A stretch of DNA of 33,457 bases from Xanthomonas maliensis (GCF_009192945.1 NZ_NSET01000020.1:1-33457); one strand, 5' to 3'; positions 23,979-32,461 are shown, numbered from the stretch's first letter. Notes: generated by a model not told the origin, from the sequence alone. Translations and numbers: made by a program.

Positions 23979-26012
23979 GTGGATCCCGATTTGAGCCTTC
24001 CGACCCGTGCATCCGAGACCAGCGCTGCGGCGTCGCCTGCGGCAAGCGCGTCCCTGCTGGAACCGGGGATGTACCACGAGGTCTTCTACAACGTGGACGC
24101 CGGCTTCTGCGTGCTCGACGTGCAGTTCGACGGCGACCGGGCGGTGGATTACGTGATCCGCACCACCAACGGTGCCTTCGAGCGCTACACCGGTCTGTCC
24201 AACGTCGAGAACCTATCCATTCGCGGTCTGCTGGCCGATCACGAACAGGAGTGGTACGACCGCTATGGCGAGGTTGCGCGAACCGGTAACCGGGTCCATT
24301 TCGAAATGCAGGCCAGGGCACTACGGCGCTGGTATGCGGTCGACGCCTTCCGGGTCGGGCCGCCGGAGCTGGCGCGCGTGGCGGTGCTGTTCCTGGATAT
24401 CACCGAGCGCAAGCGCGTGGAGCGCGAGTTGGCCGAGAGCGAGGCGCGCTTCAGCGCACTGGCCGACGGACTGCCGATGCCGGTATGGGTGCTGGACGCG
24501 CAGGGCGTGGTGCGCTTCGTCAACAGCGCCTATGGCGAATACTTCGGTATCGATATTTCCAGTGGCACGGTGTCGGCCTGGAGCGATCTGCTGCACCCGG
24601 AAGACCTGCCGATCTTCCAGTTCGAGCTGACCGCCGCGCTGGAGGAGCAGCGAGGGCTGCGCGCGCTGATCCGCGCGCGTCGCCACGACGGTCAATGGCG
24701 TTGGCTGGAGATGACCGCCACTCCGCGGTATTCGGCCGATGGCCGCTTCATCGGTCTTGCCGGCAGCAGTCCGGACGTGACCGAGCAACGCGAAATCGAG
24801 CTGGCCCGCGAGCAATTGCTGGAATCGGAGCGCAGCGCGCGCAACGAAGCCGAAAGCATGGCACGGCTGAAGGATGAATTCCTGGCAACCTTGTCGCACG
24901 AATTGCGCACACCGCTGACCACCATCCTGGGCTGGAGCGAGTTGCTGCTGCAACGTGTCGAGGAGGGCCATCCCAATCACAAGGGTTTGTCGGTCATCGC
25001 CAGCAGCGCGCGCGCGCAGAAGCGGCTGATCTCCGACATGCTGGACCTGAGCAGCATGCTGCTGGGCAAGGTGCAGTTGGAAGTCGAGGCGCTGGATCTG
25101 GTCGAACAGATGCGCGAAGCATTGCGCGCGCAGGAGCCAGCAGCCGAAGGCAAGGACCAGGTTCTGCAGCTGGAGGCGCCGTCCACGCCATGTCTGGTAC
25201 TGGGCGATGCCACCCGCTTGCAACAGGTGTTCTGGAACTTGCTGTCCAATGCGATCAAGTTCACGCCTGCGCACGGCCGTATCGAAGTGACGGTGGCGCG
25301 CGAGGACGGTCACCTGACCGTGGCGGTGACCGACTCCGGCGATGGCATCGCCGCCGAGTTCCTGCCGCACTTGTTCGGCCGCTTCCGTCAGGCCGACGGC
25401 ACCACCACCCGCCAGCACGGTGGCCTTGGCCTGGGGCTGGCGATCGTGCAGCAACTGGTGGAGATGCATGGCGGCCAGGTGGCGGCCACCAGTGGCGGAC
25501 GCGGTCTGGGCTCCACCTTCACCGTGCGGCTGCCCGAGCACCTGCCCGACCAGGCCAAGCGGCCTCGGCGCGAATTGCGCCGTCGGCTGCTGTCCGAGCA
25601 AATCGTCGAGGCGCGCGCGCTCAACGGCCTGCGCTTGCTGGCGGTCGAGGATCAACCGGACATGCTCGACTACCTGCGTCGCCTGCTCGAAGAGCAAGGC
25701 GCCGAAGTGGTGACCGCCGGCAGCGCAACCGATGCGCTGGCCTTGATCGATCATCGTGGTCATGAGCGCTTCGATGTCATGCTGACCGATATCGGCATGC
25801 CGGGCATGGACGGTTACGGTCTGATCCGCACCGTGCGTGAAGACCTGGGACTGGAAGCGCACGCCTTGCCGGCCGTGGCGGTGACGGCGCTGGCACGCGA
25901 CGACGATCGCCAGCGCGCGCTGGATTCGGGCTTCCAGGAGCACCTGGCCAAACCCTATAGCGTGGCGCAGCTGGTGACGGCAGTGCGCGCAGCACAACAA
26001 GCAGTGGAGTAA
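23979..26012 (+). CDS. PAS-containing hybrid histidine kinase/response regulator
   Basis: Cytosolic signalling protein of 677 residues with no transmembrane segment. Order: first PAS-like domain (about 30-145, ending FLDITERKRVERE), second PAS/PAC domain (about 150-275, RFSALADGLPMPVWVLDA to DVTEQREIE), coiled coil, HisKA with SHELRTPLTTILGWSELLL (His307), HATPase with N-box NLLSNAIKFTP (about 420), DSGDGI and GGLGLGLAIV, and a C-terminal receiver (about 551-670) with Asp604 in VMLTDIGMPGMDGYG and Lys658 in HLAKPY. No output domain, so it probably passes phosphate to an unlinked phosphotransfer protein or regulator. GTG 23979 is the longest reasonable start; ATG 24069 would cut the protein just before the first PAS domain. 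A palindromic repeat begins directly after the stop. Confidence 0.93.
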   Translation: MDPDLSLPTRASETSAAASPAASASLLEPGMYHEVFYNVDAGFCVLDVQFDGDRAVDYVIRTTNGAFERYTGLSNVENLSIRGLLADHEQEWYDRYGEVARTGNRVHFEMQARALRRWYAVDAFRVGPPELARVAVLFLDITERKRVERELAESEARFSALADGLPMPVWVLDAQGVVRFVNSAYGEYFGIDISSGTVSAWSDLLHPEDLPIFQFELTAALEEQRGLRALIRARRHDGQWRWLEMTATPRYSADGRFIGLAGSSPDVTEQREIELAREQLLESERSARNEAESMARLKDEFLATLSHELRTPLTTILGWSELLLQRVEEGHPNHKGLSVIASSARAQKRLISDMLDLSSMLLGKVQLEVEALDLVEQMREALRAQEPAAEGKDQVLQLEAPSTPCLVLGDATRLQQVFWNLLSNAIKFTPAHGRIEVTVAREDGHLTVAVTDSGDGIAAEFLPHLFGRFRQADGTTTRQHGGLGLGLAIVQQLVEMHGGQVAATSGGRGLGSTFTVRLPEHLPDQAKRPRRELRRRLLSEQIVEARALNGLRLLAVEDQPDMLDYLRRLLEEQGAEVVTAGSATDALALIDHRGHERFDVMLTDIGMPGMDGYGLIRTVREDLGLEAHALPAVAVTALARDDDRQRALDSGFQEHLAKPYSVAQLVTAVRAAQQAVE

Positions 26013-26160
26013 GAAGCGCAGCTAATAAAGCTACTGCGCAGCCGCCAGGCGGGCGCGGCCGGTGCTCGGAATCCTCATGTACCACGCGTACACTGCGGTT
26101 CCTGCGCGCCGTCCGCGCCCACCTGACGGCTGCTCGCTACGTTTTGTTAGCCGCTCTAAG
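26013..26160. repeat. ~145-bp imperfect palindromic intergenic element, copy 1
   Basis: The whole stretch folds back on itself around position 26085. The core is TGTAC (26078-26082), five bases, GTACA (26088-26092). Outward, arms pair through GCGCGG/CCGCGC, CAGCCG/CGGCTG and AGCTAA-type ends to about 26013 and 26157, with scattered mismatches. It begins directly after the stop codon of the hybrid kinase. A truncated copy at the window end matches 27 of 31 bases of its left arm. No gene is inside. It is a dispersed repeat, and its hairpin may also act as an mRNA 3' end. Confidence 0.75.
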
Positions 26161-26275
26161 TAGCGCAGCTGTGTGGGCGTGCCGGTGCGGGTTGACGGCA
26201 GTGGGCAGCGGTCGGCTTGCTATCGCGTTCACGCGTGGCGGCCTAGCGTGGGTTCTTCGTTCGACGGAGTTTGTC

Positions 26276-26584
26276 ATGTCCAAGTACGCGCCGCGGGTCT
26301 ATTCGGAACAGGTGCAGATCGCCACGCTTGAACATTGGGTTTCGCTCCTCGATGGCCAGGAGCGCGTGCGCGTCGAACTCGATGACGGCAGCACGATCAG
26401 CGGCACGGTCGCGGTGCGTCCGACGGTGCAGACCTATCGCGATGCCGACGAGCGCGAAGGCAGCAATGGGCAGCTGCGCCTGGACGATCTGGATGCCTCG
26501 CAGGAGCCGCACTGGATCTGGATGGACCGCATCGTCGCCGTGCATCCGCTGCCCCTCGGCGCCGATCCGCAACCCATGCCCTAA
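26276..26584 (+). CDS. DUF3247 family protein
   Basis: A 102-residue soluble protein that fits DUF3247, a family I associate with a Xanthomonas campestris protein of known Sm-like structure but no assigned function. Conserved-looking parts are VQIATLEHWVSLLDGQERV, VELDDGSTISGTVAVRPTVQ and HWIWMDRIVAVHPLP. The beta-strand pattern around DGSTISGTVAV fits an Sm-like barrel, which in other proteins binds RNA; RNA binding here is only a guess. ACGGAG lies seven bases before ATG 26276. The open frame upstream is the palindromic repeat and not part of the gene. Confidence 0.85.
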   Translation: MSKYAPRVYSEQVQIATLEHWVSLLDGQERVRVELDDGSTISGTVAVRPTVQTYRDADEREGSNGQLRLDDLDASQEPHWIWMDRIVAVHPLPLGADPQPMP

Positions 26585-26666
26585 CACGCGGCATTGACGG
26601 TCCGTTTACTTCTGGCCCGCCAGGCGGCGGCATGATGGGGTGCTGCGACCATCAGGATGTTCTGGC

Positions 26667-28001
26667 ATGAGTGTTTCCCCGCCAACGCTTGCCCGTGTCT
26701 CGCTCTGTGCGGCAATGCTGTGCGTACTGAGCGCCTGTGGCGACACCGCCACGCTGCCGATCGAGCAAGGCACCGGTCCCAATCCCACCTTGCCGGCGCC
26801 AGTGAAGCGGCTGATTCCTACCGTCAAGGTGGCGCCGGTCAAACGTTGGGCCGGCGATGCCAAGCCAACCGCCGCCGAGGATCTGCAGGTCAATGCCTTT
26901 GCCCGCGATCTGGATCATCCGCGCTGGATTTATGTCCTCCCCAACGGCGACGTCCTGGTCGCCGAGACCGCCGAACCGCCCAAGCCGGACGACGGCAAGG
27001 GTGGCGGTCTGCGCAAGAAGGTCCAGGGCGCGATGATGCACAAGGCCGGCGCGAAGGTGCCCAGCGCCGATCGCATCACCTTGTTGCGCGATGCCGATGG
27101 CGACGGCGTCGCCGAAGTGCGCACGCAGTTCCTCACCGGACTGTATTCGCCATTCGGCATGGCCTTGATCGGTGACCGCTTCTACGTCGCCAATGCCGAC
27201 GCCTTGGTCAGCTTTCCGTATCGCCCGGGCGATACCCACATCACCGCCAAGCCGACCTTCGTCGCCAACCTGCCTGGCGGCCTCAACCATCATTGGACCA
27301 AATCGCTGCTGGCCAGCGCCGATGGCAGCAAGCTCTATGTCGGCGTGGGCTCCAACAGCAACGTGGCCGAGAACGGCATGGAGGCCGAGCTCAACCGCGC
27401 GGCGGTCCTGGAAATCGATCGCGCCAGTGGCAGCAGCCGGGTGTTTGCCAGCGGCCTGCGTAATCCGGTGGGCATGGCCTGGGAGCCGCAAAGCAAGGCG
27501 TTGTGGGTCGTGGTCAACGAGCGCGACGAAATCGGTAGCGATCTGGTGCCCGACTACTTGACCTCGGTCCGCGATGGCGGCTTCTATGGCTGGCCGTATA
27601 GTTATTACGGCCAGCATGTCGACGCGCGGGTCCAGCCGCAGGATGCCGAATTGGTGAAAAAGGCGATCAAGCCCGACTACGCCCTGGGTGCACACACCGC
27701 TTCGTTGGGATTGACGTTCGCCACGGGAAGCCTGCTGCCGGCGCGATTCACCCACGGCGCCTTTATCGGCCAGCATGGGTCGTGGAATCGCGATCCGCCC
27801 AGTGGCTACAAGGTGATCTTCGTGCCATTTGCCAATGGCAAGCCTGATGGCAAGCCGATCACCGTTTTGGACGACTTCCTGGATGCGGAAGGCAACGCGC
27901 AGGGGCGTCCTGTTGGCGTGATCCAGGACAACAGCGGCGCCCTGCTGGTTGCCGACGACGTCGGCAACGTGATCTGGCGCGTGACCCCGAAGGTGCACTG
28001 A
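26667..28001 (+). CDS. lipoprotein of the PQQ-dependent sugar dehydrogenase (sGDH/sorbosone dehydrogenase) fold
   Basis: A 444-residue lipoprotein. Its signal peptide ends in lipobox LSAC with Cys24. The body (about 75-440) is a six-bladed beta-propeller of the soluble glucose dehydrogenase/sorbosone dehydrogenase superfamily: [23 protein letters not shown], the conserved [22 protein letters not shown], the [15 protein letters not shown] segment, [11 protein letters not shown] and [15 protein letters not shown] calcium-loop-like DADGDGVAE stands near residue 145. The enzyme probably oxidises a sugar or aldose using PQQ in the periplasm, but activity and cofactor are inferred from fold only. 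No PQQ synthesis gene is nearby. ATG 26667 starts the signal peptide; AGGA lies about nine bases upstream. Confidence 0.85.
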   Translation: MSVSPPTLARVSLCAAMLCVLSACGDTATLPIEQGTGPNPTLPAPVKRLIPTVKVAPVKRWAGDAKPTAAEDLQVNAFARDLDHPRWIYVLPNGDVLVAETAEPPKPDDGKGGGLRKKVQGAMMHKAGAKVPSADRITLLRDADGDGVAEVRTQFLTGLYSPFGMALIGDRFYVANADALVSFPYRPGDTHITAKPTFVANLPGGLNHHWTKSLLASADGSKLYVGVGSNSNVAENGMEAELNRAAVLEIDRASGSSRVFASGLRNPVGMAWEPQSKALWVVVNERDEIGSDLVPDYLTSVRDGGFYGWPYSYYGQHVDARVQPQDAELVKKAIKPDYALGAHTASLGLTFATGSLLPARFTHGAFIGQHGSWNRDPPSGYKVIFVPFANGKPDGKPITVLDDFLDAEGNAQGRPVGVIQDNSGALLVADDVGNVIWRVTPKVH

Positions 28002-28040
28002 TACCAACACCGGGCCGCGGGGTCCGGTCGATCGTCCTTT

Positions 28041-28304
28041 CTAGCGCGGTGCTTCCGGCGAGGCGCTGAAGCGACGCGCATACCCGCGTTCTTCGGCCAC
28101 CCGCTGGATTTCCTCATCGGCCAGTTCTGGCGCACCGTAGACCGCATACGCCACGCTGCCATCGGCGCGTTCGCCGATCTGGTGCAGGCGGTAACGGGGG
28201 CGGCCTGCGCCGGTGTTGGCGGGGTAGTGCATGGGCGGGGGGGTGTCGTCCAGGTCCATTTCGCTGTTGTCGACCACTCCACCTACGAATAGGGCGCGCA
28301 TCAT
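28041..28304 (-). CDS. hypothetical small protein, 87 residues
   Basis: A soluble protein of 87 residues containing RYRLHQIGERADGSVAYAVYG and a helical EIQRVAEERGYARRF segment. It has no signal peptide and matches no family I know. A GGAGA site lies six bases before tandem ATGs at 28304/28301. It converges with the lipoprotein gene (39 bases apart) and is divergent from rsmC. It is probably real because of the ribosome site and its amino-acid composition, but it could be dispensable. Confidence 0.65.
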   Translation of the reverse strand: MMRALFVGGVVDNSEMDLDDTPPPMHYPANTGAGRPRYRLHQIGERADGSVAYAVYGAPELADEEIQRVAEERGYARRFSASPEAPR

Positions 28305-28449
28305 GCTGTTCTCCGGTGTGTGCCTGATCCCAGCCTAGGGTGAGGAATGTCGCCTGCGCATCAATGGCCCGTGTAGGCGCCGCAACCCGGCCAGCGGCCC
28401 GGCCCCACCGCTCCCTTACAATGACCGCCCACTTCTGCTTCCACGACCG

Positions 28450-29517
28450 ATGGCCGGCCCGCAAGACGCTCCGCTCCATGCCCTGTTCCTGCCCTTCGAC
28501 CAGGGCGTGCTGCGCTGGCCTTCCGGGCCGGTATTGTTTCTGCGCGCGCGCGACGGCTGGCCGCTGCGCAGCCATGCCGATGCTTCCAGCCTGGTCTGCG
28601 AGCAGAGTTTTCGTCCGTTCGCGCAGGCGCTGGAACACAGCGGTTGGCAGGTGCGCGAGGAGGGCGCGATCGAAGCCGATCAGACCCGCTATGCCTTGGT
28701 GCTGGTGCTGCCGCCGCGTCAGCGCGAGGAAGCGCGGGCGTTGTTTGCGCGTGCGGCCACCTTGGTGGCACCCGGCGGCCGCGTGTTGGCGTGCCAGGCC
28801 AACAACGAAGGGGCACGCTCCGGCGAAGCCGACCTGCGCCAGCTGGCCGGCTTGGGCGGCAGCCTGACCAAGCACCATTGCCGGACCTATTGGACCGGCC
28901 CGTTGCCCGGTGCCACCGATGCGGTATTGCAGGCGCGCTGGCTGGCACTGGATGCACCGCGTCCGATTCTCGATGGCCGTTTCGTCAGTCGTCCCGGCGT
29001 GTTCGCCTGGGATCGCATCGACCCGGCGTCGGCCTTGCTGGCCGAGCACCTGCCCGCCGACCTGTCCGGCCGTGGCGCCGACCTCGGCGCCGGCTTCGGC
29101 TATCTCTCGGCCGAGGTGCTGGCGCGCTGCCCGCGCGTGGCCGCGCTGGACCTGTACGAGGCCGAAGCGCGCGCGCTGACATTGGCGCGGCACAACCTGC
29201 AGGCGCTGACGCATCCTGCCCAGCTGCGCTACCACTGGCATGACGTCACCGGCGGCTTGCTCGATCGCTACGACTTCATCGTCAGCAATCCGCCTTTCCA
29301 TACGCCGGCACGCGCCGATCGCCCCGACATCGGCCAACGCTTCATCGCCGTGGCCGCGCAGGCATTGTGCCCCGGCGGGCAACTGCTGCTGGTGGCCAAC
29401 CGCCACCTGCCTTACGAGCAGATCCTCAACGACAGCTTCGGCCAGGTGCGCGTGGCCGCCGAACGCGATGGCTTCAAGCTGATCGCCGCCACGCGCGCGG
29501 CAGGAGCGCGCGCATGA
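28450..29517 (+). CDS. rsmC: 16S rRNA (guanine1207-N2)-methyltransferase RsmC-like
   Basis: SAM-dependent methyltransferase of 355 residues with the two-domain RsmC build. An N-terminal domain that has lost its motifs covers about 1-165. A catalytic domain begins with the hallmark RFVSRPGVFAWDRIDPAS (about 177-193), followed by SAM motif I ADLGAGFGYLS (about 210-220) and the catalytic NPPFH (280-284). RsmC methylates G1207 of 16S rRNA in the 30S subunit. The last four bases overlap the rsuA start (ATGA), so translation is coupled. A weak Shine-Dalgarno makes the exact start less sure. An alternative name is a generic class I methyltransferase, but the motifs favour RsmC. Confidence 0.9.
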   Translation: MAGPQDAPLHALFLPFDQGVLRWPSGPVLFLRARDGWPLRSHADASSLVCEQSFRPFAQALEHSGWQVREEGAIEADQTRYALVLVLPPRQREEARALFARAATLVAPGGRVLACQANNEGARSGEADLRQLAGLGGSLTKHHCRTYWTGPLPGATDAVLQARWLALDAPRPILDGRFVSRPGVFAWDRIDPASALLAEHLPADLSGRGADLGAGFGYLSAEVLARCPRVAALDLYEAEARALTLARHNLQALTHPAQLRYHWHDVTGGLLDRYDFIVSNPPFHTPARADRPDIGQRFIAVAAQALCPGGQLLLVANRHLPYEQILNDSFGQVRVAAERDGFKLIAATRAAGARA

Positions 29518-30227
29518 AGCTGGTCAAGCACATCGCCAATCTGGGCTATGGCAGCCGCAAGCAGGTCACCCAGCTGTTCCGCGAGGGTGCCATCACCGAT
29601 GCCGATGGGGAGGTGCTGTACGCCGACGATCAGGTCGAGCACGCGGCGATCCGCATCGATGGCCAGCCGTTGGATCCGCCGCCGGGTTTCACCCTGATGC
29701 TGCACAAGCCGCCGGGCTATACCTGTTCGACCAAGGACAGCGGGCGGCTGATCTACGATCTGCTGCCGCCACGCTTCCGCCTGCGCGCGCCGCTGCTGGC
29801 GCCGGTCGGGCGGCTCGATCGCGACACCAGTGGGTTGTTGCTGATGACCGACGATGGCGCCCTGCTGCATCGGATCATTTCGCCGAAGTCGGCGCTGGAC
29901 AAGGTCTATGAGGCCAGCCTGGCCGAGGATCTGCGCGGCGATGAAGCGCAATTGTTCGCCAGCGGCACCCTGTTGCTGGACGGCGAAAGCAAGCCGCTGT
30001 TGCCGGCCGAGCTGGAGGTGTTGGGCCCGCGCGAAGTGCAGCTGACCCTGCACGAAGGCCGTTATCACCAGGTGCGGCGGATGTTCGCCGCCACCGGCAA
30101 CCACGTCGCAGCGCTGCATCGCAGCCGCATCGGCGGACTGGCGCTGGAGGACTTGCCGGCCGGGCAATGGCGGGCGTTGCAGGCCAGCGACCTGGCGATC
30201 CTGTTCGGCCAGCAAACGCTGGTCTGA
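29514..30227 (+). CDS. rsuA: 16S rRNA pseudouridine516 synthase RsuA-like
   Basis: Pseudouridine synthase of 237 residues. An S4-like N-terminal domain (MKLVKHIANLGYGSRKQV) is followed by the catalytic domain with GRLDRDTSGLLLMT, where Asp102 is the nucleophile at the same number as in E. coli RsuA. The conserved LHKPPGYTCS, DKVYEA and EGRYHQVRRMFAATGN segments are all present. It converts U516 of 16S rRNA to pseudouridine. ATG 29514 overlaps the rsmC stop, with AGGAGCG upstream. Close relatives (RluE, RluB) modify 23S rRNA, so the substrate is inferred from family resemblance. Confidence 0.92.
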   Translation: MKLVKHIANLGYGSRKQVTQLFREGAITDADGEVLYADDQVEHAAIRIDGQPLDPPPGFTLMLHKPPGYTCSTKDSGRLIYDLLPPRFRLRAPLLAPVGRLDRDTSGLLLMTDDGALLHRIISPKSALDKVYEASLAEDLRGDEAQLFASGTLLLDGESKPLLPAELEVLGPREVQLTLHEGRYHQVRRMFAATGNHVAALHRSRIGGLALEDLPAGQWRALQASDLAILFGQQTLV

Positions 30228-30379
30228 CGGCTGCGCTGCTGGCAATCGTCCAGCAGTCGGTATTGCAGCAACCCGACGACGCCTGGCCACGCGATGGGGC
30301 AGCGCATCGTCTTCTGGCGAAGCAGATCCCACTGGCTGGATGCGCGTTTGCGTACGTGGGGCGCCGCCGCCGCGCACCC

Positions 30380-31186
30380 TCAAACGTACTGCATCTTGCG
30401 CGACATACCGCCATCGACGATGAAGTCCTGCCCGGTGACGAATCCGGACAACTGCGGCGACAGCAGGTAGATCGCCAGCTGGGCGATGTCCTGTGGCACG
30501 CCGACACGTCCGGCCGGATGCTGCGCATGGTCACGGCGCGATAGCTGCGGGGCGCGGCGCCGCTGCGGCGCGCGCCAGGCCTCGGTGGCGATCCAGCCGG
30601 GACTGATGCTGTTGACGCGTACCTGCGGGCCCTCGCTCACTGCCAGCGCATGAGTGAAGGCGATCAGCCCGCCCTTGGCGGCGGCATAGGCCTCGCTGTG
30701 CGGTTCGGACTGCCAGGCGCGGGTGGAGGCGATATTGACGATGGCGCCGCCGCCATCGGCCTGGCTGAGCGCCGGCAAGGCGTGCTTGCTGCACAGGAAG
30801 GCGCCGTGCAGGCTAGCCAGCCGGCGATTCCAGTCGTCCCAGTCCACCTGCGCCAGCGGCGGCAGGTGTGGATCGGGCACGCCGGCGTTGTTGACCAAGC
30901 CATCGATACGGCCGAAGCGCTTGAGCGCGGTCGCCACCAGCCGCGCGGCCTGCGCCGGGCGCGCGGCGTCGGTGCGAACGAAGGCGCTCCGCCGCGGCAA
31001 GGCCCATTCGCGCAGGCAGGCCTTGCCGGCCTCCGCATCCAGATCGCCAATCACCACACTGCCGCCGGCACCGAGCACGGCCTGGGCGATGCCACGCCCG
31101 ATGCCCTGGGCGCCGCCGGTGACGATGACGACGCGATCCTGCAAGGGCGTGGCGGTCCAGGCGGAAATGGGGGGAACCAGTGGCAT
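30380..31186 (-). CDS. short-chain dehydrogenase/reductase (SDR)
   Basis: Classical NAD(P)-dependent SDR of 268 residues. The cofactor motif VTGGAQGIGRG (about 22-32) has an acidic GDLD at the end of strand 2 (about 47-50), which favours NAD(H) over NADP(H). The NNAG motif (about 99-102), catalytic Ser154, Tyr167 and Lys171 (YAAAK), and PGWIATE are present, as is the C-terminal IVDGGMSRKMQYV. The substrate is not predictable: VDGGMSRKMQY is common among sugar and alcohol dehydrogenases of the class. ATG 31186 is used; the first ~14 residues are non-conserved. Isolated from other metabolic genes, with 125-150 bases of spacing on both sides. Confidence 0.9.
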   Translation of the reverse strand: MPLVPPISAWTATPLQDRVVIVTGGAQGIGRGIAQAVLGAGGSVVIGDLDAEAGKACLREWALPRRSAFVRTDAARPAQAARLVATALKRFGRIDGLVNNAGVPDPHLPPLAQVDWDDWNRRLASLHGAFLCSKHALPALSQADGGGAIVNIASTRAWQSEPHSEAYAAAKGGLIAFTHALAVSEGPQVRVNSISPGWIATEAWRAPQRRRAPQLSRRDHAQHPAGRVGVPQDIAQLAIYLLSPQLSGFVTGQDFIVDGGMSRKMQYV

Positions 31187-31311
31187 GGCATCGGGCGGCG
31201 GTGGACGACACCGCCACCCTAGCGCGCCGCATGTCGTCGTCGGGCAAAGGCTCCGCCGACATGGCGTGGCTGCGATCCGGCCGACGGACCGCGGTACCCG
31301 GTATCAGCGCA

Positions 31312-31869
31312 TCACGACGCCAGCAGGCGCCGCCAACCCTCTTGGCCCAGTTGCTCGAGCATGCGGATATTGCGCTCCACGATCACATCCGGGTCGGGGA
31401 AGGCCGCCACCGCGCGCTCCACGCTGTCCTCGCGCAGCAGGTGCAGGGTGGGGTAGGGCGAACGGTTGGTGCAGTTGGCGACATCATCGGCGGCGGTGCC
31501 ATCGAATTGATAGTCGGGATGGAAGCTGGCCACCTGCAGCACGCCTTGCAGGTCCAGCGCCTCCACCGCAGCGTCGGCGTTGTCGAGGAAATCGTTGTAG
31601 TCGAGGAAGTCCACCAGCACGTCCGGATGCACGATCAAGGTGGTGTCGATCTGCTCGGCCGGGGTATCGCGCAGCAGCACCAGTTCCTCGGCCAACTGTT
31701 CCAGCAAGGCCTCCGGCGTGCTGGCATCGCTGAGCACCAGGCGCACCTGCTCCTTGACGTACACCGCCTTGGCGAACGGACACAGGTTCAGCCCGATCAC
31801 CGCCCGTTCGATCCACCGGCGCGTCTGGCCCAGGTAATCGGGTGCGCCAGTGGCGCCTGGCTCAGTCAC
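31312..31869 (-). CDS. DUF1415 family protein
   Basis: A 185-residue soluble protein of the DUF1415 family, with the recognisable TRRWIERAVIGLNLCPFAKA near the N terminus and a later TLHLLREDSVERAVA. The LCPFA motif contains a Cys that is probably important. Function of the family is unknown. The start is GTG 31869, and its first eight bases overlap the end of yajQ on the same strand, so expression is likely coupled. No membrane segment. Otherwise I cannot assign a role. Confidence 0.88.
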   Translation of the reverse strand: MTEPGATGAPDYLGQTRRWIERAVIGLNLCPFAKAVYVKEQVRLVLSDASTPEALLEQLAEELVLLRDTPAEQIDTTLIVHPDVLVDFLDYNDFLDNADAAVEALDLQGVLQVASFHPDYQFDGTAADDVANCTNRSPYPTLHLLREDSVERAVAAFPDPDVIVERNIRMLEQLGQEGWRRLLAS

Positions 31870-32344
31870 GGAAGTTATCGAACTGCAGCGGCAGCTCGAA
31901 CTCGCTCTTGCGCAGCAGCGCGATCACGTCCTGCAGATCGTCGCGCTTCTTGCCGTTCACGCGCAGCTTGTCGCCGTTGATCTGGGTCTCGACCTTCAGC
32001 TTGGCGTCCTTGATCTTGGCGGCGATCTGCTTGGCCAGTTTCTGCTCGATGCCCTGCTTGACGGTGATCTTCTGCCGCGCACCGGCCAGGTTGGTTTCCA
32101 CGTCGCCGAATTCCAGGCAGCGGGCGTCGATGCCGCGCGCGATCAGGCGTGCGCGCAGGATGTCGGTCATCTGCTTGAGCTGGAAATCGCTGGGTGCCGA
32201 TTGGTTGATCAGCTTGTCGTCCAGCTCGAACTTGGCGTCCACGCCCTTGAAATCGAAGCGCGTGGACAGTTCGCGGTTGGCCTGGTCCACGGCGTTGGTC
32301 AGTTCGTGCTTGTCGACTTCGGACACCACGTCGAAGGAAGGCAT
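31862..32344 (-). CDS. yajQ: YajQ family nucleotide-binding protein
   Basis: A 160-residue cytosolic protein of the YajQ family, with the usual start MPSFDVVSEVDKHELTNAVDQ, the FDFKGVDAKFELD strand region, the central KQMTDILRARLIARGID and the ending SEFELPLQFDNFRD. In Xanthomonas campestris, YajQ is known to bind cyclic di-GMP and to act with a transcription regulator to control virulence; that is family knowledge, not seen here. An AGGAG site lies six bases before ATG 32344. The DUF1415 gene overlaps its 3' end by eight bases, making a two-gene unit. Confidence 0.94.
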   Translation of the reverse strand: MPSFDVVSEVDKHELTNAVDQANRELSTRFDFKGVDAKFELDDKLINQSAPSDFQLKQMTDILRARLIARGIDARCLEFGDVETNLAGARQKITVKQGIEQKLAKQIAAKIKDAKLKVETQINGDKLRVNGKKRDDLQDVIALLRKSEFELPLQFDNFRD

Positions 32345-32384
32345 GCGGGACTCCTGCAGATCGAGAAAACGGTGGCCATTCTAG

Positions 32385-32410
32385 GGCATCCGCTCCAAGG
32401 CATCCGCTCC
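32385..32410. repeat. short tandem direct repeat upstream of yajQ
   Basis: GGCATCCGCTCC occurs twice (32385-32396 and 32399-32410), separated by AA, a 14-base period. It lies 41 bases upstream of the yajQ start and 51 bases before the DMT transporter start. It could be a tandem duplication or a tandem binding site. Confidence 0.45.
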
Positions 32411-32461
32411 TGCGCGCGGTGCGCGATGGCGGCGCCGTCGCATCGGCGGCGATAATGCGGC

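Noticed and set aside
24321..26000. A 559-residue minus-strand open frame opposite the hybrid kinase
   Set aside because: Shadow of the kinase, whose H, N, G and receiver motifs are all intact on the plus strand.
26652..28010. A 452-residue minus-strand open frame opposite the lipoprotein gene
   Set aside because: Antisense to a gene with a signal peptide, lipobox and propeller motifs.
28114..29406. A 430-residue minus-strand open frame opposite rsmC
   Set aside because: Gln/Arg/Ala-rich shadow; rsmC is complete on the other strand.
30228..30379. Possible small gene between rsuA and the SDR
   Set aside because: Only a frame overlapping both neighbours is open; no start with a ribosome site and no conserved-looking translation.
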